DNA of 64,000 bases from Bifidobacterium breve (GTDB lineage: Bacteria; Actinomycetota; Thermoleophilia; Solirubrobacterales; Solirubrobacteraceae), in assembly GCA_945878865.1 (NCBI GenBank), contig CAMCUD010000001.1, positions 352,908-416,907 on the forward strand, given 5' to 3'. Both the position numbers and the translations under genes were made by a program. Under the pieces are notes generated by a model. It did no database searches and was not told the origin of the DNA. It saw nothing but the letters and a program-made list of their open reading frames with translations. Each line of letters begins with the position of its first letter. Within the stretch, counting starts at the first letter, position 1. Shown one piece after another: positions 48,723-59,355 of the stretch.

Positions 48723-50120
48723 ATGTCCCGCCAGCGCTGGACCCTCCTCGTCGTGTGTGCCGCCACCGCGATGCTCATGCTCGATATCGCCGTCGTGAAC
48801 ACCGCGCTCTCGGCGATCGCCGTCGACCTCGATGCAGGCCTCACCGGGCTGCAATGGGTGGTCGACGCGTATACCGTCGCCCTCGCGGCCGTGGTGTTGA
48901 CCGCCGGATCACTCGCCGACCGGTTGGGGCGCAAGAAGCTCTTCGTCGGCGGCCTGGCCGTCTTCACCGTCTCGTCGGCGGCCTGCGCGCTGGCCGGCGA
49001 CATCATCGTCCTCGATGTCGCGCGCGCCGTGCAGGGCCTCGGAGCCGCCGCGATGTTCGCGGTCTCGCTGGCGCTGCTGGCCGACGCGTTCCCCGCCGAT
49101 GACGAGCGGGCGGGCGCGCTGGCCGCGTACGGCGCGACCATCGGCGCGTCGTTCGCCGTCGGCCCGCTCGTCGGCGGCGCGCTCACGACCGGGTTGGGCT
49201 GGGAGTGGATCTTCCTCATCAACGTCCCGGTCGGCCTGGCGATCATCGCCATCACCGTCCTGAAGGTCGGCGAGTCCGTGGACCCGCTCGCCCGCCCGGT
49301 CGACTGGCCGGGCCAGATCGCGCTCGGCGCGGCGCTGCTGCTGCTCGTCACCGGGCTGCTCCGCGGCAACGAGGAGGGCTGGGGCTCGGCGCAGATCGTC
49401 GCCATGCTCGGCGGCGGCGCGGTGCTGCTCGGCGTGTTCGCGATCATCGAATCGCGCGTCGCGCATCCGATGCTGCCGCTCGGCCTGTTCCGCGGACGGG
49501 CGTTCACCGGCGCGCAGATCGCGGCGTTCGCGATCAGCTCCTCGTTCTTCGCCGTCTTCCTCTACACGACGCTGTACCTCCAGCAGATCCTCGGGCTGTC
49601 GGCGATCGAAGCCGGCCTCGTCTACCTGCCCGGCACCGTGGTGATGTTCTTCGTCTCCGCGGCGACGGCGTCGCTGGGTGACCGGATCTCGCAGCCGGCG
49701 ATGGTCACCGTGGGACTGCTGCTCGTGGGCGCGGGCATGGCGCTCGGCGTGCTGATGCAGGTCGACTCGTCGTGGACGGTGATGCTGCCGCTGGCCGTCG
49801 TCGCCCTGATCGGCACCGGGCTGTTCAACCCCGCGGTCAGCGCGATCGCCCTGAGCGCCGTGCCGATGCGCGACGCCGGCCTGGCGGCGGGCGTCAACGA
49901 CACGTTCCGCCAGGCGGGGATCGCCGTCGGGGTCGCGGGCCTCGGCGCGCTGTTTCCCGCCGGGTCGGCGCTCGGCGGCGGTGACCCGCAGGGGTTCGTC
50001 GACGGGCTGCACACCGCGTCGCTGGTGTGCGCGGCGATCGCGGTCACCGGCGCGATCGTGTTCGCGGCGCTCGTGTGGCGCCCCGCCCCGGCGGTCGAGC
50101 CGGTGGCCGAGGCGGCGTAG
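48723..50120 (+). CDS. MFS drug exporter (EmrB/QacA, 14-TM type)
   Basis: A 465-aa major facilitator protein. LMLDIAVVNTALSAIAVDL is the DHA2 signature (motif D1), LADRLGRKKLFVGG is motif A, ARAVQGLGAAAMF motif B and GPLVGGALTTGLGWEWIFLINVPVG motif C. Probably exports toxic compounds with protons. ATG 48723 has AAGGA 7 nt upstream; ATG 48696 is an alternative. Confidence 0.93.
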   Translation: MSRQRWTLLVVCAATAMLMLDIAVVNTALSAIAVDLDAGLTGLQWVVDAYTVALAAVVLTAGSLADRLGRKKLFVGGLAVFTVSSAACALAGDIIVLDVARAVQGLGAAAMFAVSLALLADAFPADDERAGALAAYGATIGASFAVGPLVGGALTTGLGWEWIFLINVPVGLAIIAITVLKVGESVDPLARPVDWPGQIALGAALLLLVTGLLRGNEEGWGSAQIVAMLGGGAVLLGVFAIIESRVAHPMLPLGLFRGRAFTGAQIAAFAISSSFFAVFLYTTLYLQQILGLSAIEAGLVYLPGTVVMFFVSAATASLGDRISQPAMVTVGLLLVGAGMALGVLMQVDSSWTVMLPLAVVALIGTGLFNPAVSAIALSAVPMRDAGLAAGVNDTFRQAGIAVGVAGLGALFPAGSALGGGDPQGFVDGLHTASLVCAAIAVTGAIVFAALVWRPAPAVEPVAEAA

Positions 50121-50132
50121 CGGCGACCGGCG

Positions 50133-50138
50133 TAGGCT
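50133..50138 (+). promoter_or_regulatory. -10 box of the VOC gene
   Basis: TAGGCT with 7 nt to ATG 50146; leaderless spacing. Confidence 0.45.
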
Positions 50139-50145
50139 CAGGCGG

Positions 50146-50567
50146 ATGAGCGATCTCCGCCTGGGCCTCGTCACCCTCGGCGTCGCGGACGTCCCGCGCG
50201 CCACCGCGTTCTACGAGGCCGTCGGCTTCGCGAATCGCCGGCCTCGGTGGATGGCGACGTGTCGTTCTTCCGCGGCGCCGGGACGCATCTCGCGGTGTGG
50301 GGCGCCGCCGATCTCGCCGAGGACGCGTGCCTGCCCGAAGCCCCGCCCGGCGGCACGTCGATCGCGATGAACCTCCCCGACCGCGCGACGGTCGACGCGA
50401 CGTTCGCGCGCTTCGTCGAGGCGGGCGCCACCGCGCGCCGGGAGCCCCACGAGACGCACTGGGGCGGCTACACGTCGTACGTCACCGACCCCGACGGCCA
50501 CCTCTGGGAGCTCGCCCACAACCCGGGCTGGCCGCTGGACGAGCGCGGCCTGCCGGAGCTCCCGTAG
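50146..50567 (+). pseudogene. Frameshifted VOC-family gene
   Basis: The first frame reads MSDLRLGLVTLGVADVPRATAFYEAVGF from ATG 50146; near 50228-50234 the frame must shift by one base, after which ESPASVDGDVSFFRGAGTHLAVWGAADLAED and GYTSYVTDPDGHLWELAHNPGWPLDE complete a VOC protein. One added C after the Phe codon would restore about 140 residues. The promoter and both halves look well preserved, so a recent deletion or an assembly error is likelier than old decay. Confidence 0.75.
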
Positions 50568-50573
50568 CGCCGA

Positions 50574-50621
50574 CCGTCCGATCGGTGTCGCTCCAGCGAC
50601 ACCGATGTGACGTTCGCGCCC
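50574..50621. repeat. Dispersed hairpin repeat, copy 2
   Basis: A perfect palindrome ATCGGTGTCGCT-CC-AGCGACACCGAT (50581-50606) preceded by CCGTCCG and followed by the 15-mer GTGACGTTCGCGCCC (50607-50621) shared with copy 1 at 44040. It lies between two convergent genes (stops at 50567 and 50633), where a bidirectional terminator would be expected. Confidence 0.75.
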
Positions 50622-50632
50622 CGTGGGGGGCG

Positions 50633-51877
50633 TCAGGCGGCCGGCAGCACCCGCGGCGCCTCGTCGCGCAGACGATCGCGCAGCGCCGCGACCTCCTCGT
50701 CGGGCGCGAGCTTCAGCGCCCGCTCGCACGCCGCGAGCGCGTCGGTGACGCGGTCGGTGCGCGCCAGCGCGTGGGCGTACCGCGACCACGCCGTCGGGCT
50801 CTCCGGGGCGAGGACGGTCGCCTGCTCGCACGCCGTGACCTCCGCGCCGACGTCGCCGGCGAGGTGGTAGGCGAGCGCGAGGTCGAGCAGGCCCTCCGAG
50901 GTCGGGCCGAGCCGGCGTGCGGTCTCCAGCGCGGCGATCGCCTCCTCCCGGCGCATGAGCCGCAGGCGCAGCCGCCCGAGGCGCTCCCACGTCGACGCAT
51001 CGCCCGGCGCGCGGTCGACGCCGCGCGCGGCGGCCTCCTCGGCGAGGTCGATCGCGCCCATGTCCTCGTAGATCCGCGCGGCGAAGCGGTGGGGCGCGGG
51101 CCGCTCGTCCTCGGCGCGGATCCAGTCGCGCACCGTGCGTCCCGCCGCGGGAAGGTCACCGGACTGCCAGAACGCGAGCGTGAGCAGGCGCAGCACCGCC
51201 GTGTTCTGCGGCTCGGCGTCGCGCGCGTAGATGAGGCGCTGCGCGGCGAGCGGGTAGTTGCCCTCGTGCATCGCGTGCTGCGCGGCGGTCATGAACCGCT
51301 GCACCCGCTCGGCCCCCGGGTCGGGCTTGGAGAAGTCGACGAACTGCAGCGACCCGGCCGGCACGGTGCGCACGCCGAGCTGGAACTTCACCCGCGCCCA
51401 CTGCTGGATGTCATCGCCGCCGCCGGTGAAGTAGATGCCCGTCACGCTCCCGACGCCCCACTCGGGATAGGAGAGGCACCGCGCGTAGCGGTGCACGACC
51501 GAGTGGTCGGGCGTGCGGTCGCCGAACGGGTCATTGCGCTGCTGGTCGGCCGCGGCGGCACGGGCGCGCTGCTCCTCCTCGTAGGCGCGGCGCCCCTCCT
51601 CCTCGCGGGCCTTGCGCGCCGCCGCCGCGCTCACCTTCACCGCGGTCCGTGAGACCCGGCCGTTGCGTGACTGCTCGGCGAGCGCCTCGAGTTGGTCGGC
51701 CGCCTCGTTGATCGCCTTGAGGTGACGCTCGTGCTCGAACTGCTTGCCGGGCGGGGCGATGTCCGGATGCCAGATCTTGGCCATCCGGCGGCGCGCCAAC
51801 TGGACCGCGCGCTGGTCGAACGGCGGCTCGATTTCGAGAAGCAGGAGCGCCTGCTCGACATCGAGGATCCCGGGCAT
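50633..51877 (-). CDS. J-domain protein with TPR repeats
   Basis: A 414-aa cytosolic protein. The N-terminal J-like domain (about 1-65) has LDVEQALLLLEIEPPFDQRAVQLARRRMAKIWHPDIAPPG with the HPD motif that stimulates DnaK. A charged coiled-coil linker (about 80-115), a central beta region (about 120-190) and several TPR-like helical repeats (about 200-400, e.g. EAIAALETARRLGPTSEGLLDLALAYHLAGD) follow. Probably a specialised Hsp70 co-chaperone; client unknown. Confidence 0.8.
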   Translation of the reverse strand: MPGILDVEQALLLLEIEPPFDQRAVQLARRRMAKIWHPDIAPPGKQFEHERHLKAINEAADQLEALAEQSRNGRVSRTAVKVSAAAARKAREEEGRRAYEEEQRARAAAADQQRNDPFGDRTPDHSVVHRYARCLSYPEWGVGSVTGIYFTGGGDDIQQWARVKFQLGVRTVPAGSLQFVDFSKPDPGAERVQRFMTAAQHAMHEGNYPLAAQRLIYARDAEPQNTAVLRLLTLAFWQSGDLPAAGRTVRDWIRAEDERPAPHRFAARIYEDMGAIDLAEEAAARGVDRAPGDASTWERLGRLRLRLMRREEAIAALETARRLGPTSEGLLDLALAYHLAGDVGAEVTACEQATVLAPESPTAWSRYAHALARTDRVTDALAACERALKLAPDEEVAALRDRLRDEAPRVLPAA

Positions 51878-51883
51878 CCGCCG

Positions 51884-51889
51884 AATGTA
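51884..51889 (-). promoter_or_regulatory. -10 box of the J-domain gene
   Basis: TACATT on the minus strand, 6 nt before ATG 51877. Confidence 0.45.
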
Positions 51890-51899
51890 GCGCGCGGGT

Positions 51900-54488
51900 C
51901 TAGCCGGCCCGGCGGGTGTGCGCCGCGATGACGTCCTCGACTGGCTGCGGCCGGCCGAGGTAGAAGCCCTGGCCGTCGTCGACGCCCAGGTCGCGCAGCG
52001 CCTGCCACGTCCCGTCGTCCTCGATGACCTCGGCGATCGTGCGCTTGCCCAGGCCCCGCGCGATGTCGACGGCCGCGCTGATGATGAGCCGGTCGGTCTT
52101 GTCGCGCGCGCAGTCGCGGACGAACTCGCCGTCGATCTTCAGGAAGTCGAACGGCAGGTGCTTGAGGTAGTAGAACGAGCCGAAGCCCGAGCCGAAGTCG
52201 TCGAGCGCGAAGCGGCAGCCGAGCTCGTTGAGCCGCGCCGCGAACGCCTGGGCGCGCGGGACGTCCGCCACCGCGACCGTCTCGGTGATCTCGAAGACCA
52301 GGCGCTGCGGGTCGACGGCGGTCTCGCGCAGCCGCCGCTCGATGAGCTCGAGCAGAATCTCATCGCCGATCGACGAGCCCGAGAGGTTGACTTCGAAGGT
52401 CGGCCCGGCCGCGCCGCTCTCGGCGAGCAGCCCGATCGCGCGGGTCACGACCCAGCGGTCGATGCGCGAGATCAGGCCGCTGCGCTCGGCGACCGACATG
52501 AACGCGCCCGGAGGGATGATCTCCCCGTCGGTGTCACGCATGCGCAGCAGCAGCTCGTACTGCTCGGTGTCGCCGGTCTCCAGCGACACGATCGGCTGCG
52601 CGAACAGGACGAACATCTCGTCGTCGAGCGCGTTGCGGATGCGGTCCATCCACGTCAGCCGCGTGCGGGTGCCGGCCTGCCGCGCGTCTCCCGGCTCGGC
52701 CTCGGCGATGCGGTCGCGACCGGCCTCCTTGGCGTCGTACATCGCGAGGTCCGCGTCGACGAGGATCGTCTCCCCCGTCGCCTCTTCGCGGCCGTCGAAC
52801 AGCGCGATGCCGGCGCTCGCGGTGATCGCGCGGGTGCGGCCGGACGCCGTGACGATGTGCTGCTCGCGGATCGCATCGAGCACGAGGTTGGCGAGGTGGC
52901 GGGCCTCCGCGCGGCCGCCCTCGAGCATGAGGACCGCGAACTCGTCCCCGCCCAGGCGGGCGAGCACGTCGCCGAGCCCGAGCCGCTGGCGCAGCCCGCG
53001 CGCGATCGCCTTGATGAGGTCGTCGCCGGCGTGGTGGCCTTCGAGGTCGTTGATCTCCTTGAAGTGGTCGACGTCGACGACGATCGCCGCGCCGCGGGCG
53101 CCTTCCTCGCGGACCCGCTCGAGGTGGCGGTCGAGCTCGCGCTCGAACGCGCGGCGGTTGTACAGGCCGGTGAGCGGGTCGTGGTCGGCGAGATGGCGCA
53201 GGTGCGCCTCGTAGCGCCGTCGGTCGGAGACGTCCTCGAACTGCGCGAGCAGATGCTCGGGCTCGCCGGCCCCGTCCCGGGTGAGGCTCAGCGACACGGC
53301 CGTCCAGACGATGTGCCCGTCGACGTGCAGGCAGCGCCGCTCGGCGTGGACGACGCGCTGCAGCCCGGGCTCGAGCATGCCGAGCGACTCATCGACCCAG
53401 GCCCGCTCAGCGGGGACGAGCACGTCGGCCAGCGGCCGGCCGACCAGTCGCGCGCGCTCGGCGCCGATCATCGACGCAAAGGCGCCGTTGGCCTGGACGA
53501 TCTCGCCGGCGAGGCTGACGAGCGCCATGCCGATCGGGGCGTGGGCGAAGGCGGCGGAGAAGCGGTCCTCGGCGGCGTCGCGCTCGGCCAGGCGGCGGTC
53601 GACGAGCTCGAGGGCCCACTCCTCGCGGCGCTGGTTCTGAAAGACGACCGTCCCGATGCACGCGGTCGCCAGGACGCCGAGCAGGAAGACCGCGATCGGC
53701 AGCCACGGCTCGACGTCGGGGCGGCCCATGACCACGGCGAACGGCTGACCGCCGACGCGGACCTGGCGGCTCAACCCGTCCGCCGGAGGGACGCCGCCGC
53801 CGGGCAGCGGGGTGCCGCCCATCGTCACGGCGAAGGGGATGCCGCGGGGAAGCGTGCGGCGCAGCGCACCCACGATCGCGCCGCTGTCGAAGACGGTCAT
53901 CACCGCGCCGGCCATGCGGTCGCGCGCATCGGTGACCGGGGTGTAGGACGCCAGGGCGCCGGTCGCCGGATCGATCGCACCCGCCATCCGCGAGGCTCGG
54001 ACGCGCTCCACGGCACGTAGGGTGGTCGCCCGCGGATCAGGCGACCCGAGGGGCAGCGCGCCGAGGGCGCCCCGCTCGGCGCCCTGGCGACCGACGGCCC
54101 GGCGGACGACATAGCGCACACGACCCCCGTCGCTTCGTCGCTCGGCCAGGGCCATCGCGGTCACCAGCGGCTGGGCCGGCAGGGCGCGACGGGCGAACTC
54201 CGCGAAGTCCTGGCGCGACGGCGCGTCCTCGCCGCTGAGCGCCCACGAGATCGTCTCGACCTGGCGCATCGGCGACGCGGTCGAGCGCTCGAGCAGCACC
54301 CCGGCGCGATCGGCCAGCCCGCGCTGGCGCGTGTCGGCCTCGCGCCGCTCGACGCCCAGCGCGAAGATCGTCGCGGCGACCGTCAGCGCGCCCAGGACCA
54401 GCACGACCACGACGGTCATGCGGTACCGGGGCCGCAGGCGACGCGAGCGCGCGCCGATCGGCTGAACGGATGCGGGAGGACGGGGCAC
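51900..54488 (-). CDS. Membrane-bound sensor with PAS, GGDEF and EAL domains
   Basis: An 862-aa c-di-GMP protein. Two membrane helices (about 24-45 and 265-285) flank an extracytoplasmic CHASE-like sensor. PAS (about 310-425; FAHAPIGMALVSLAGEIVQANGAFASMIG), GGDEF (about 435-600; HDPLTGLYNRRAFE, LARLGGDEFAVLML, intact) and EAL (about 610-860) follow. In the EAL domain the signature is YELLLRM (ELL for EAL), with FEVNLSG, FEITETVAV, LDDFGSGFGSF, FLKIDGEFV and AEVIED. Both activities are possible; which dominates cannot be told. Confidence 0.92.
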   Translation of the reverse strand: MPRPPASVQPIGARSRRLRPRYRMTVVVVLVLGALTVAATIFALGVERREADTRQRGLADRAGVLLERSTASPMRQVETISWALSGEDAPSRQDFAEFARRALPAQPLVTAMALAERRSDGGRVRYVVRRAVGRQGAERGALGALPLGSPDPRATTLRAVERVRASRMAGAIDPATGALASYTPVTDARDRMAGAVMTVFDSGAIVGALRRTLPRGIPFAVTMGGTPLPGGGVPPADGLSRQVRVGGQPFAVVMGRPDVEPWLPIAVFLLGVLATACIGTVVFQNQRREEWALELVDRRLAERDAAEDRFSAAFAHAPIGMALVSLAGEIVQANGAFASMIGAERARLVGRPLADVLVPAERAWVDESLGMLEPGLQRVVHAERRCLHVDGHIVWTAVSLSLTRDGAGEPEHLLAQFEDVSDRRRYEAHLRHLADHDPLTGLYNRRAFERELDRHLERVREEGARGAAIVVDVDHFKEINDLEGHHAGDDLIKAIARGLRQRLGLGDVLARLGGDEFAVLMLEGGRAEARHLANLVLDAIREQHIVTASGRTRAITASAGIALFDGREEATGETILVDADLAMYDAKEAGRDRIAEAEPGDARQAGTRTRLTWMDRIRNALDDEMFVLFAQPIVSLETGDTEQYELLLRMRDTDGEIIPPGAFMSVAERSGLISRIDRWVVTRAIGLLAESGAAGPTFEVNLSGSSIGDEILLELIERRLRETAVDPQRLVFEITETVAVADVPRAQAFAARLNELGCRFALDDFGSGFGSFYYLKHLPFDFLKIDGEFVRDCARDKTDRLIISAAVDIARGLGKRTIAEVIEDDGTWQALRDLGVDDGQGFYLGRPQPVEDVIAAHTRRAG

Positions 54489-54558
54489 GTGGAGGGATCC
54501 CTGGACGCGAGGGCTGCCCCGTGAATCGGTCCTTCGGCCCTCCCCTTGAGGCGGCGAC

Positions 54559-54564
54559 TATCCT
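54559..54564 (+). promoter_or_regulatory. -10 box of ettA
   Basis: TATCCT with 9 nt to ATG 54574; near-leaderless. Confidence 0.45.
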
Positions 54565-54573
54565 CGGCCCCCC

Positions 54574-56229
<1,656 letters not shown>

Positions 56230-56235
56230 TTGCGT

Positions 56236-56264
56236 GCGCAACGACGCTGCTAGCGTCGTTGCGC
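56236..56264 (+). promoter_or_regulatory. 13-bp-arm palindrome over the promoter of the DsbA-like gene
   Basis: Perfect arms GCGCAACGACGCT (56236-56248) and AGCGTCGTTGCGC (56252-56264) around GCT. It starts 7 nt after the ettA stop and ends at the base before ATG 56265. The likely -10 box TAGCGT (56251-56256) is inside it, so it may be an operator; it could equally be the ettA terminator hairpin. Confidence 0.7.
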
Positions 56265-57116
56265 ATGGCCTCCGTCGAGATCGAGCACTTCACCGACCCG
56301 AACTGCCCCTTCGCGTACTCGGCCGAGCCGATCCGCCGGCGGCTGAGCTGGGTCTACGGCGACCAGCTGACGTGGCGGACGCGCATGGTCGTCCTCTCGG
56401 AGTCCTCGGAGGAGTACGCCAAGAAGGGCCTGACGACCGAGATGGTCGACAGCACGTACGCGCGGCTGAGCCACGACCCGGGCATGCCGTTCGTCGTCGG
56501 CGGGCGCGACCACCTGCCCGCCACCGCGCCGGCGTGCCGGGTCGTCGTCGCCGCCCGCGAGCACGCGGGGCCCGCGGCGGGCGACCGGGTGCTGCGCCGC
56601 CTGCGCCTGGCGCAGATGGGCGGCGACGTCCTTGACGTGCCGGCAGTGCTGGACCGCGCGATCGAAGAGGCCGGCCTGGAGCCCGCCGCCGTGCACGCGT
56701 GGGTGGCCGACCCCGCCGTGCAGGAGGCCGTCGCCGCCGACAAGGCCGCCGCTCGACATCCGCTGCCCGCAGCCGCCGCGCTGGACCGGCGCCTCGCCGA
56801 CTGGGAGCAGGGGCGCCGCTACACCTGCCCGACGTACGTGCTGCACCACGACACCGGCCGCAGCTCGGTCATCCCCGGCTTCAACCCGATCGAGGTCTAC
56901 GAGGTCGTCTTCGCCAACTGCGGGCCGGCGCTCGACCAGCGCCCCGATCCCGAAACGGCGACCGAGATTCTCACGTGGGCGGGCGAGCCGCTGGCGACTG
57001 CCGAGGTCGCCGCGGTGGCCGGAATCTCCCGCGACGCCGCGCGCGAGCGGCTGGTCGAGGAGGGCGCGACCGAGCTGGCGTTCGGCACGGACGCGTTCTG
57101 GACCGTGGACAACTGA
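56265..57116 (+). CDS. DsbA/FrnE-family thioredoxin-fold protein
   Basis: A 283-aa protein with a thioredoxin fold split by a helical insert: VEIEHFTDPNCPFAYSAEPIRRRLSWVYGDQLTWRTRMVVLSESS, then a helical part and the cis-Pro region RYTCPTYVLHH. The active site is CPFA, with one Cys, so it is not a simple disulfide oxidase. The last 45 residues (LATAEVAAVAGISRDAARERLVEEGATELA) look like a helix-turn-helix or winged module. No signal peptide, so cytosolic. It starts directly after the 56236-56264 palindrome. Confidence 0.82.
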   Translation: MASVEIEHFTDPNCPFAYSAEPIRRRLSWVYGDQLTWRTRMVVLSESSEEYAKKGLTTEMVDSTYARLSHDPGMPFVVGGRDHLPATAPACRVVVAAREHAGPAAGDRVLRRLRLAQMGGDVLDVPAVLDRAIEEAGLEPAAVHAWVADPAVQEAVAADKAAARHPLPAAAALDRRLADWEQGRRYTCPTYVLHHDTGRSSVIPGFNPIEVYEVVFANCGPALDQRPDPETATEILTWAGEPLATAEVAAVAGISRDAARERLVEEGATELAFGTDAFWTVDN

Positions 57117-57139
57117 CCCATCCCGGACCGTGCGTTATG

Positions 57140-57145
57140 TACGGT
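57140..57145 (+). promoter_or_regulatory. -10 box of the secreted protein gene
   Basis: TACGGT with 7 nt to ATG 57153; leaderless spacing, same hexamer as nucS. Confidence 0.5.
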
Positions 57146-57152
57146 TACCAAC

Positions 57153-57899
57153 ATGTTCCTCCGGGGGGAGTACTCACACCGCGCGCGTACCTGCGCGCTG
57201 ATCGCGAGCACCACCGCGATCCTCATCACGGGCGCCGGATCCGCCCACGCGGCCGTCAGCCTGTCGGCGACCGTCAGCCCGTCGAACTCGGGCACGCCGT
57301 CCGCGCCGACGCCCGCGTCGGTCAACGTCACCGCGAAGATCAGCGGCGCCGACGTCGGCAACCCCGACGGTTCGGCCGCGACGAAATCGATCGAGGCGAA
57401 GCTGCCGTACCCGCTGCTGTTCAACCCGGTCGCGTTCCCTGCCTGCAACGCGTCCCAGGTCCAGGCCCGCTCGTGCCCGAAGAGCGCGAAGATCGGCAGC
57501 GGCAAGGTCGTCGGCGGCGCCGCGGGCGGCATCGTCGAGAACCTCAAGCTCACCGCGTACAACGGGAAGGGCTACAGCCTGCTGCTGCTCGTCGAGGGCA
57601 CGACGCCGCTGCGCATCGACTCGGTCCTGCGCGGCACGATCCGCAGCGGCGAGGACAACTACGGCATGTCCCTGCTCAACGAGGTGCCGGACAACCTCCA
57701 GCAGCCGGTGCCCGGCGTGTTCACGACCGTGACGGAGTTCGGCCTGAAGGTCGACGCCAAGAAGAAGGTCAACGGCAAGACCGTCTCGTACATCAGCACC
57801 GCGGGCTGCAGCGGCGGCAAGTGGCCGTTTGCCGCGACCGTGACGTACCGCGGCGGCAAGACCGAGAGCGCCACCGCCTCGGCGAAGTGCTCGTCCTAG
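57153..57899 (+). CDS. Secreted protein of unknown function
   Basis: A 248-aa exported protein. Signal peptide (RTCALIASTTAILITGAGSAHA, then AVSLSATVSPSNSG). The mature part is beta-rich with four Cys that could form two disulfides (CNASQVQARSC and CSGG...CSS). I recognise no family. Its stop TAG overlaps the stop of the convergent HAD gene within CTAG. Confidence 0.75.
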   Translation: MFLRGEYSHRARTCALIASTTAILITGAGSAHAAVSLSATVSPSNSGTPSAPTPASVNVTAKISGADVGNPDGSAATKSIEAKLPYPLLFNPVAFPACNASQVQARSCPKSAKIGSGKVVGGAAGGIVENLKLTAYNGKGYSLLLLVEGTTPLRIDSVLRGTIRSGEDNYGMSLLNEVPDNLQQPVPGVFTTVTEFGLKVDAKKKVNGKTVSYISTAGCSGGKWPFAATVTYRGGKTESATASAKCSS

Positions 57900-58594
57900 A
57901 CGCCCAGGTCTGAAAGCGCGTCGCCGACGCCCTGCGCGTCGGCGGCGACCGCGTCGGCGCCGGCCAGCTCGCCGGCCCCGTACGACCCCGTCGTCACGGC
58001 GACGCAGCGCACGCCGTCAGCACGGGCGCACAGGATGTCCAGCGGCGTGTCGCCGATGACGATCGTCCGCTCGCGCGGGAAGGGCTGGCCGTCCCGCGCC
58101 GCCCGCTCTCGCGCGACGGCCGGCAGCTGCGTGCGGTCCTCGTCGTCGGAGCCGAACCCGCCCTGCCGGGGCGGGAAGAACTCGCCGAGCCCCGCGCGCG
58201 AGAGCTTCAGCCGTGCGATCGGCTCGAGGTTGCCCGTGACGAGCGCCAGGCAGACGTCCTCGCGCCCGGCGAGCTGCGCGACGAGCTCGCGCATCCCGGG
58301 CGCGACGGTGTGCGAGAGGTCCGGCTCACAGAGGTGCGCGTAGGCCTCGCACGCCGCCTGCCGGACGTCGTCGGCGCACGCGTCGATGCGATCCGGCGGC
58401 ACGTCGGCGTCGAGCAGCAGATGCCGCGCGATCTCGAGGTCCGTGCGCCCGGCGGTCGGCACCTCGCCGATCGCCTCGGGCGCGAGACCGTGCACCTTGA
58501 CGAGCGCGGCATGAAGCGCGTCGCGGTGGGCCGCCGCCGCTCGCAGCAGCAGCGTGCCGTCGATGTCGAACAGCAGCAGGTGGTCGACCGCCAT
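57896..58594 (-). CDS. HAD-family phosphatase (phosphoglycolate phosphatase-like)
   Basis: A 232-aa HAD subfamily IA hydrolase: motif I LLFDIDGTLL (nucleophile Asp), motif II LALVTGNLE, a Lys/Arg motif III region (ARLKLSRAGLGEFF) and motif IV IVIGDTPLDILCARADG. A helical cap lies between about 20 and 90. Substrate unknown; the family includes phosphoglycolate phosphatases. ATG 58594 has AGGA 8 nt upstream. Confidence 0.92.
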   Translation of the reverse strand: MAVDHLLLFDIDGTLLLRAAAAHRDALHAALVKVHGLAPEAIGEVPTAGRTDLEIARHLLLDADVPPDRIDACADDVRQAACEAYAHLCEPDLSHTVAPGMRELVAQLAGREDVCLALVTGNLEPIARLKLSRAGLGEFFPPRQGGFGSDDEDRTQLPAVARERAARDGQPFPRERTIVIGDTPLDILCARADGVRCVAVTTGSYGAGELAGADAVAADAQGVGDALSDLGV

Positions 58595-58755
58595 GGCGCC
58601 ATCCTGCCAGGACGCCGCCTCCCGCGTTGAACCATCCAGGCGCACAGGCACGAAGCACCTGAAATATGACGCAGGCGGTGCTGCTTTCCCACACCCCCAT
58701 CGGGCCTCTGAGTCTGCGACGCTCCCCGCGTGGTGCGACGAGTCCCAGTGCGCGC

Positions 58756-59355
58756 GTGAGCCGTTCCGCGGCCAGCGATCCCGCCCGCGCGGCGGAGGCG
58801 GCACATGAGGCCGAGCTGCTCCAGCGCGTCGCCGCCGGCGACCGTGGAGCGCCGCTCGAGGAGCTCTACGACCGCTACGAGCGGCGCGTCTGGGCGGTCG
58901 GGCTGCGACGTCTTCGCGACCAGAGCGCGGCGGAGGACGTCGTGCAGGAGACGTTCGTCCGCCTCTGGCGCGCGGCCCCGCGGTTCGACCCCGAGCGCGG
59001 GACGGTCGGCGCGCTGCTCATGACGATCGCGTACCGCGCAGCCGCCGACCTCGGGCGGCGGAAGGTGGGCGAGGCGCCGGTCATGTCGCTCGACGCCGAG
59101 CAGGCCGCCGACCCCGTCGACCCCGCCGCCGGCGAGCAGGAACAGGAGCAGCTGCTCCTGCGCGACGAGCTGCAGGCCGCGATGCACGACCTCTCCGAGG
59201 AACAGCGGGAGATCCTGCGGCTGCACTTCCAGGAGGACCTCACCCAGGCGGAGATCGCGTCCAGGCTCGATCTGCCGCTCGGCACGGTGAAGTCCCGGAT
59301 CTTCTACGGCTTGCGCCACCTGCGAGCCGCGATGTCGGAGCACGACCATGGCTGA
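58756..59355 (+). CDS. ECF-type RNA polymerase sigma factor
   Basis: A 199-aa sigma factor. Region 2 (about 30-95): LEELYDRYERRVWAVGLRRLRDQSAAEDVVQETFVRLWRAAPRFD. Region 4 (about 135-190): LSEEQREILRLHFQEDLTQAEIASRLDLPLGTVKSRIFYGLRHLR. No region 1.1 or 3. It overlaps the anti-sigma gene by 8 nt, the usual arrangement. GTG 58756 is preferred; the frame is open back to 58666 but the extra residues do not resemble the family. Confidence 0.92.
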   Translation: MSRSAASDPARAAEAAHEAELLQRVAAGDRGAPLEELYDRYERRVWAVGLRRLRDQSAAEDVVQETFVRLWRAAPRFDPERGTVGALLMTIAYRAAADLGRRKVGEAPVMSLDAEQAADPVDPAAGEQEQEQLLLRDELQAAMHDLSEEQREILRLHFQEDLTQAEIASRLDLPLGTVKSRIFYGLRHLRAAMSEHDHG

